From: Duganella sp. SG902
Lineage (GTDB): Bacteria; Pseudomonadota; Gammaproteobacteria; Burkholderiales; Burkholderiaceae_D
Length of the DNA stretch: 64,000 nt
Reading direction: 5' to 3'
Assembly (NCBI RefSeq): GCF_013376005.1
Contig: NZ_JABMJK010000018.1
Coordinates: 50,191 to 114,190, forward strand
Shown here: positions 60,398 through 64,000 of the stretch, one piece after another
Layout: each line of letters begins with the position of its first letter
Numbering within the stretch: position 1 is the first letter of the stretch
Notes under the pieces: model-generated
Database searches by the model: none
Told to the model about the DNA's origin: nothing
The model's input: the letters and a program-made list of their open reading frames with translations, nothing else
Program-made: the position numbers and the translations under genes

Positions 60398-63300
60398 TTA
60401 CAGCGACTTCAGGAAGGCCAGCAAGGCGTCGCGGTCAGTCTTCGACAGTGCCTCGAAGCGCTGGCGTGACTTGGCGGCTTCGCCGTCGTGCCACATGATG
60501 GCTTCTGTCAGGTTGCGTGCGCGGCCGTCGTGCAGGTAGCCTACCTTGGCAGCGTTGCCCATCACCTTCTCGGTGTAGCCGATGCCCCACAGCGGCGCGG
60601 TGCGCCACATGTTGCCCTTGGCCTGGCCTTCGACAAACTTGTCGGCCAGTCCGGTGCCCATGTCGTGCAGCAGCAGGTCGGAATACGGACGGATGGTCTG
60701 GTTGCGCAACTCCGCGAACAGGTGGCCGTTACCGGTCTTCATTTCCGCCGTATGGCAAGCCGCGCAGCGCATGCCGGTGAATACCTTGGCGCCCGCCGCC
60801 ACCTTGGCCGGATCCACGTTCAGCTCTTCGATCGGCGCCACGCCTTTCGGGAAGCCGCTGGCCAGGCTGCGTTGCGCCGGCACCGCCACCAGCGCGAGGT
60901 AGCGCGACAGCGATTGCAGGTCCGCTTCGGTAATGCCTTTCTGCGCCGGAGCGGCGGCGCAGCCGGCGGGATCGGTGTTGCACGAACGGTTGCGATACAC
61001 CGGCGAGGTCACCGCCATGTCCTGCAGCAGGGCCGATGCGGCCTGCTGGCGCAGGGTCGCTTTCGACGCCTTCCAGCCGAAGCGGCCCAGTCGCACCGCA
61101 CCGGTCTCCGGATCGAACACGTAGTTGGCCACGCCTTTCACGCCATCGACGTCCGGGGTGCTGGTGGCGCGCGCCAGGATGTCGGCTTCCGCCACCGCTT
61201 CCAGCAGGCCGGCGCCGATGATGGGCTGCGCCGCGCGCAGCGACACGGTGTCCGGCACCGGGCCTTCGAACGCCAGCTTCGGTTTGCGCAGTTCGACGGT
61301 GGTGCCGTCGGCCAGTTTTTTGCTGGTGGTTTCGAAACCGCCGACGCGCACGCCGGTGCCCCAGTTCTGCGGCGCGCCGCTGGACGACACGGCGTTCATC
61401 TGCACCGTGGTGCCGTACACCGGATGCGGCAGCTGCTGGCCGGACGCGTTGGTGGTGGCCACGCGCACCGACATCGAGTCGAGCTGCTGGTTCAACGCGG
61501 TCGGCGCCACGCTGCGGCCGTTGTTGACGTGGCAGGCGAAGCACGACGATTGGTTGAAGTGCGGACCTTGCAGGCCCACCGCCGCATCGTATCGGTCGTT
61601 GCCAGGCTCGTTATGGTCCCCGGTGGTGAAGTTGGTGTGGAACAGGCGGCGGCCTTCGACGAAGCGCTGCATGTTCTGCATGCCGATGTTGGTGTGCGGC
61701 TGCTGGAACATGAACAGGGCGTTGTCCGAATAGTTGTAGCCGACCGAACCGAGGCCGCCGGACAGCGTCTCCGCCGGCAGCGGCACGGAGTTCAGGCGCG
61801 GCTGCACGCCGTACCATGGCTTCAGGCCCTGGCCCACCACGTACACCCACTCGTACGAGTAGTAACGGATGCCGCCGTTGTCGCCCTTGGATTGCATCGA
61901 TTCGGTGGTCGAGAACATCGATGGCGACACCTCGATCACATCGCCCTGTACCAGCGGGCGTGCGTTGATGTTCTTGCCGGCGATCGGGAAGCCGTTGGCG
62001 TCCAGCGCCGTCATGCCCGGATAGTCCTTGACCAGCAAGGTGCAGGCGCTGTTGATGCCGTTGGCGCTGGCCAGCTTGTTGTTGGCGGGGTAGGCGATCG
62101 GCTTGCAGACCTTGACGCTGTCGTCCACCAGTTGGCCCGGCGCCATCCAGCCGTAGCCGGTCACGCCCGGCCGGTCGATGGCGCGGAAGAAGGCCACGCC
62201 GCCGTTGAGGAAATCGACCGTGGTGTATTGGTTGACGATCAGCTGCGGCTTGGTCACGCCAGCCACCTTGCTGTTGTCGATGATCTCCACGCCCCAGGTG
62301 CGGTTCTTGAAATACTGCGGCACGAAGGTGAGGTAGTTGCCCGGGCCTTTGTCGACCGGCAGGCCGGTGACCGGGTCTACGGTCTCGTTGGGGCCATAGC
62401 CGATTTCATTCCATTCCTCTCCGCGCTCCCGGCCGTGACGCGCCAAACCGCGCGCGCCGAAGCGGGTGACCAGCGTGCCGTCGGCCAGCGTGAACTGCAG
62501 CGATTCGATCGGCTCGGCGGCGGCAGGCAAGGGCGCCCAGCCGGCGCCGCTGGCGGGGAACTTCAACGCCGAAGTGGTCGTGGTGCCCAGGGTGTTGTCG
62601 CTGCCCGGCGTCTTGAACTCGACTTCGAACAGCGAGTAGCCGTACTGCGTCGAGCGCGCCACGCCTTGCAGGCGGATGTAGCGCGAGTTCACGCCAAGGT
62701 TGTAGAACTCCTCGGTGCCGCCCCGGCCGTTGGTGACGGTGCGGATTTGCGTCCAGTTGTTGCCATCGTCCGACACCAGCAGGTTGTACTGCTTGCCGTA
62801 GGCGTTTTCCCACAGCAATTTCATGTAGCCGACTTGCGTCTTCACGCCAAAGTCGAACTGGATCCACGCGCCGTCGTCAAACGCGCTGGCCCAGCGGGTG
62901 GCGGTTTTGCCATCGATGGCGTTGGCGGCCGAATTGGCGCCGTTTTCCACCGGCGACGAGGTGGCCGCGATAGGTTTCAGCGGCACGCCCGGTTTGGTGG
63001 TGTCGACCGGCGTCGGGTCCGGGGTTGGGGTGGTCGGATCGGTCGGCGTGGAGGCGCCCGAGCCGCCCGAGTAAGCCTGGATCTCGAAGATGGAATAGCC
63101 GTAGTTGGTGGAACGCTTCACGCCCTGCACCCGCAGGTAGCGGCCTTGCGCGCTGAGCCCGGTCCAGTCCTCGATGCCGCCCTGGCTGTTGTCCACGGTC
63201 TTGATGGTGGTCCAGCTGGCGTTGTCGTCCGACACCTGCAGCAGGTATTGGGTGGCGTGGGCGTTTTCCCACTCGATGTGGACGCGGTTGATCGGCTTGG

Positions 63301-63637
63301 ACACGCCAAAGTCCAGCGTCAGGTACTGGTCGTCGCTGAACAGGCTGCCCCAGCGCGTGGATGGGTTGTGGTCGATGGCGGCGGCGGCCGACAGGTCGCC
63401 GCGCTCGGAACCGCTGGCGGTGGCGGCCACCGGCGTCAGCGCCACTTCTGGTTCGGCCGACGCCATGGCGCCGCCCATGCGCTTCATGGCGCTGGGCGCG
63501 CGTTGTTCGCTGGCGGGCGCGTTGTTGTCGCCACCGCCGCAAGCGGCAAGCAGCAGGCTGAGGGCGAGCGGCAACCCTGCGGCGGTCAATCGGTGAAACG
63601 TTTCCAATGGTCTCTGTCGAGATGGAAGATTGTTCAT
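60398..63637 (-). CDS. DUF1111 di-haem oxidoreductase lipoprotein with two discoidin domains
   Basis: A 1079-residue lipoprotein: LSLLLAACGGG places the lipidated Cys near residue 35. Two F5/8-type C (discoidin) domains follow (about 63-190 and 215-340), separated by a Thr/Pro-rich linker, both with WENA-type and SxxGYSxFE segments. The rest is a DUF1111/di-haem oxidoreductase domain with CFACH (Cys699, Cys702, His703) and CAACH (Cys958, Cys961, His962) c-haem sites. It may oxidise or reduce a substrate at the outer surface while the discoidin domains hold glycans. AAGGGGATAGC precedes the ATG. It is far longer than usual for the family. Confidence 0.83.
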   Translation of the reverse strand: MNNLPSRQRPLETFHRLTAAGLPLALSLLLAACGGGDNNAPASEQRAPSAMKRMGGAMASAEPEVALTPVAATASGSERGDLSAAAAIDHNPSTRWGSLFSDDQYLTLDFGVSKPINRVHIEWENAHATQYLLQVSDDNASWTTIKTVDNSQGGIEDWTGLSAQGRYLRVQGVKRSTNYGYSIFEIQAYSGGSGASTPTDPTTPTPDPTPVDTTKPGVPLKPIAATSSPVENGANSAANAIDGKTATRWASAFDDGAWIQFDFGVKTQVGYMKLLWENAYGKQYNLLVSDDGNNWTQIRTVTNGRGGTEEFYNLGVNSRYIRLQGVARSTQYGYSLFEVEFKTPGSDNTLGTTTTSALKFPASGAGWAPLPAAAEPIESLQFTLADGTLVTRFGARGLARHGRERGEEWNEIGYGPNETVDPVTGLPVDKGPGNYLTFVPQYFKNRTWGVEIIDNSKVAGVTKPQLIVNQYTTVDFLNGGVAFFRAIDRPGVTGYGWMAPGQLVDDSVKVCKPIAYPANNKLASANGINSACTLLVKDYPGMTALDANGFPIAGKNINARPLVQGDVIEVSPSMFSTTESMQSKGDNGGIRYYSYEWVYVVGQGLKPWYGVQPRLNSVPLPAETLSGGLGSVGYNYSDNALFMFQQPHTNIGMQNMQRFVEGRRLFHTNFTTGDHNEPGNDRYDAAVGLQGPHFNQSSCFACHVNNGRSVAPTALNQQLDSMSVRVATTNASGQQLPHPVYGTTVQMNAVSSSGAPQNWGTGVRVGGFETTSKKLADGTTVELRKPKLAFEGPVPDTVSLRAAQPIIGAGLLEAVAEADILARATSTPDVDGVKGVANYVFDPETGAVRLGRFGWKASKATLRQQAASALLQDMAVTSPVYRNRSCNTDPAGCAAAPAQKGITEADLQSLSRYLALVAVPAQRSLASGFPKGVAPIEELNVDPAKVAAGAKVFTGMRCAACHTAEMKTGNGHLFAELRNQTIRPYSDLLLHDMGTGLADKFVEGQAKGNMWRTAPLWGIGYTEKVMGNAAKVGYLHDGRARNLTEAIMWHDGEAAKSRQRFEALSKTDRDALLAFLKSL

Positions 63638-64000
63638 GCTATCCCCTTGGCTTTTGGCTGGAATGAAAGGTTGCCTGTGGTACATCACCACGGCGCCGCG
63701 CATTCTGCAACAGAAAATGTTTTCACAGCGCACGAATGGTTCAGTTACCTGAAGCGCAATTGCTTGCTGCAAGGCAACATCCATGAGGATAGTTTGTGCA
63801 AAGTTGTCCGTCAAGCCATTTGCTCAACAGAACCCAACATCTTTAGAGGTATATGATGAGCCTGATGCCGCTAAGTTAAGCTTTTTCGACCACAGAGCCG
63901 TCATTCCCGCCTGCGCGCACTGCTGTCCGGAATAATTTTGTTGACATGGTTTCAAAAGAGTGAAGGTTGCAGTTGTGCGAATTCCTCCATCTGGCGTCGT
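63638..64000. other. Intergenic end of the window
   Basis: This 363-base stretch holds the 5' region of the DUF1111 gene (AAGGGGATAGC before its ATG) and no convincing gene, RNA or repeat. The GTCATTCCCGCCTGCGCGC near 63901 recalls the REP arm at 9.9 kb but lacks a matching partner arm. Confidence 0.5.

Noticed and set aside
60488..63856. Long plus-strand open frame (over 1100 codons) opposite the DUF1111 gene
   Set aside because: It is an Arg/Gly/Ala/Val-rich shadow frame of the high-GC minus-strand gene, with no recognisable domain.
63898..63937. GTCATTCCCGCC... near the window end as another REP element
   Set aside because: Only one arm resembles REP and the partner arm is absent; the window ends too soon to judge.

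Overview
The window is GC-rich, densely coded bacterial DNA. The gene order and protein types point to a betaproteobacterium of the order Burkholderiales, most likely Oxalobacteraceae (Massilia/Duganella/Janthinobacterium-like). Supporting signs are mltG-tmk-holB-pilZ-type-tatD housekeeping order, DUF4936 beside ygfZ, a PEP-CTERM sorting signal, several chemoreceptors, and secreted plant-polysaccharide hydrolases. Family placement is inference. No rRNA, tRNA, CRISPR array, insertion sequence or prophage was recognised.

Region 1 (1-14.5 kb) is mostly core: acetyltransferase, flaG with a sigma-28-like promoter, a ygfZ-DUF4936-NRDE operon, mltG-tmk-holB-PilZ-GNAT, a KfrA-like DNA-binding protein, a CPA2 antiporter, tatD with an ankyrin protein, an inverted pair of REP-like palindromes, a PRMT-like methyltransferase, an exported TPR protein and pldA. 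Region 2 (14.5-29 kb) has an EF-G gene outside a str operon, two outer-membrane barrel candidates, a HGSNAT-like acyltransferase, a chemoreceptor, a GAF-EAL phosphodiesterase, a repeat-built DUF2799 lipoprotein, a probably Fur-controlled PepSY protein, and a tightly coupled pta-like/ackA-like/fabI operon.

Region 3 (29-34.4 kb) is the most novel part. It is a four-gene minus-strand operon with a B12-binding radical SAM enzyme of the RiPP C-methyltransferase type, a 284-aa protein carrying two tandem leader-like segments, and two small unknown proteins. It is preceded by a near-consensus FNR/Anr-type palindrome. A cyclic-nucleotide-binding/thioredoxin-reductase-like fusion protein lies just upstream.

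Region 4 (34.4-47.6 kb) is a complete L-rhamnose locus arranged like the rhizobial one: rhaR-S-T-P-Q-K on the minus strand diverging from rhaD-I-M on the plus strand, with aatcac/gtgatt operator candidates between. It uptakes L-rhamnose by ABC transport, converts it through isomerase, kinase and a bifunctional aldolase/dehydrogenase, and is followed by an exported esterase and a DUF1080 protein. Region 5 (47.6-52.2 kb) holds a GH74-CBM2 xyloglucanase and a GH5 enzyme fused behind a PEP-CTERM protein. Region 6 (52.2-55.1 kb) is arsR-arsC-arsB-arsH. Region 7 (55.1-58.1 kb) is a SigF/NrsF-type ECF sigma/anti-sigma pair divergent from a cytochrome b, a Tat-exported molybdopterin enzyme and an MXKDX-repeat protein, with a TGTAACC-N16-CGAA promoter. 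Region 8 (58.1-64 kb) has a second chemoreceptor, a membrane protein and a 1079-aa di-heme DUF1111 lipoprotein with two discoidin domains.
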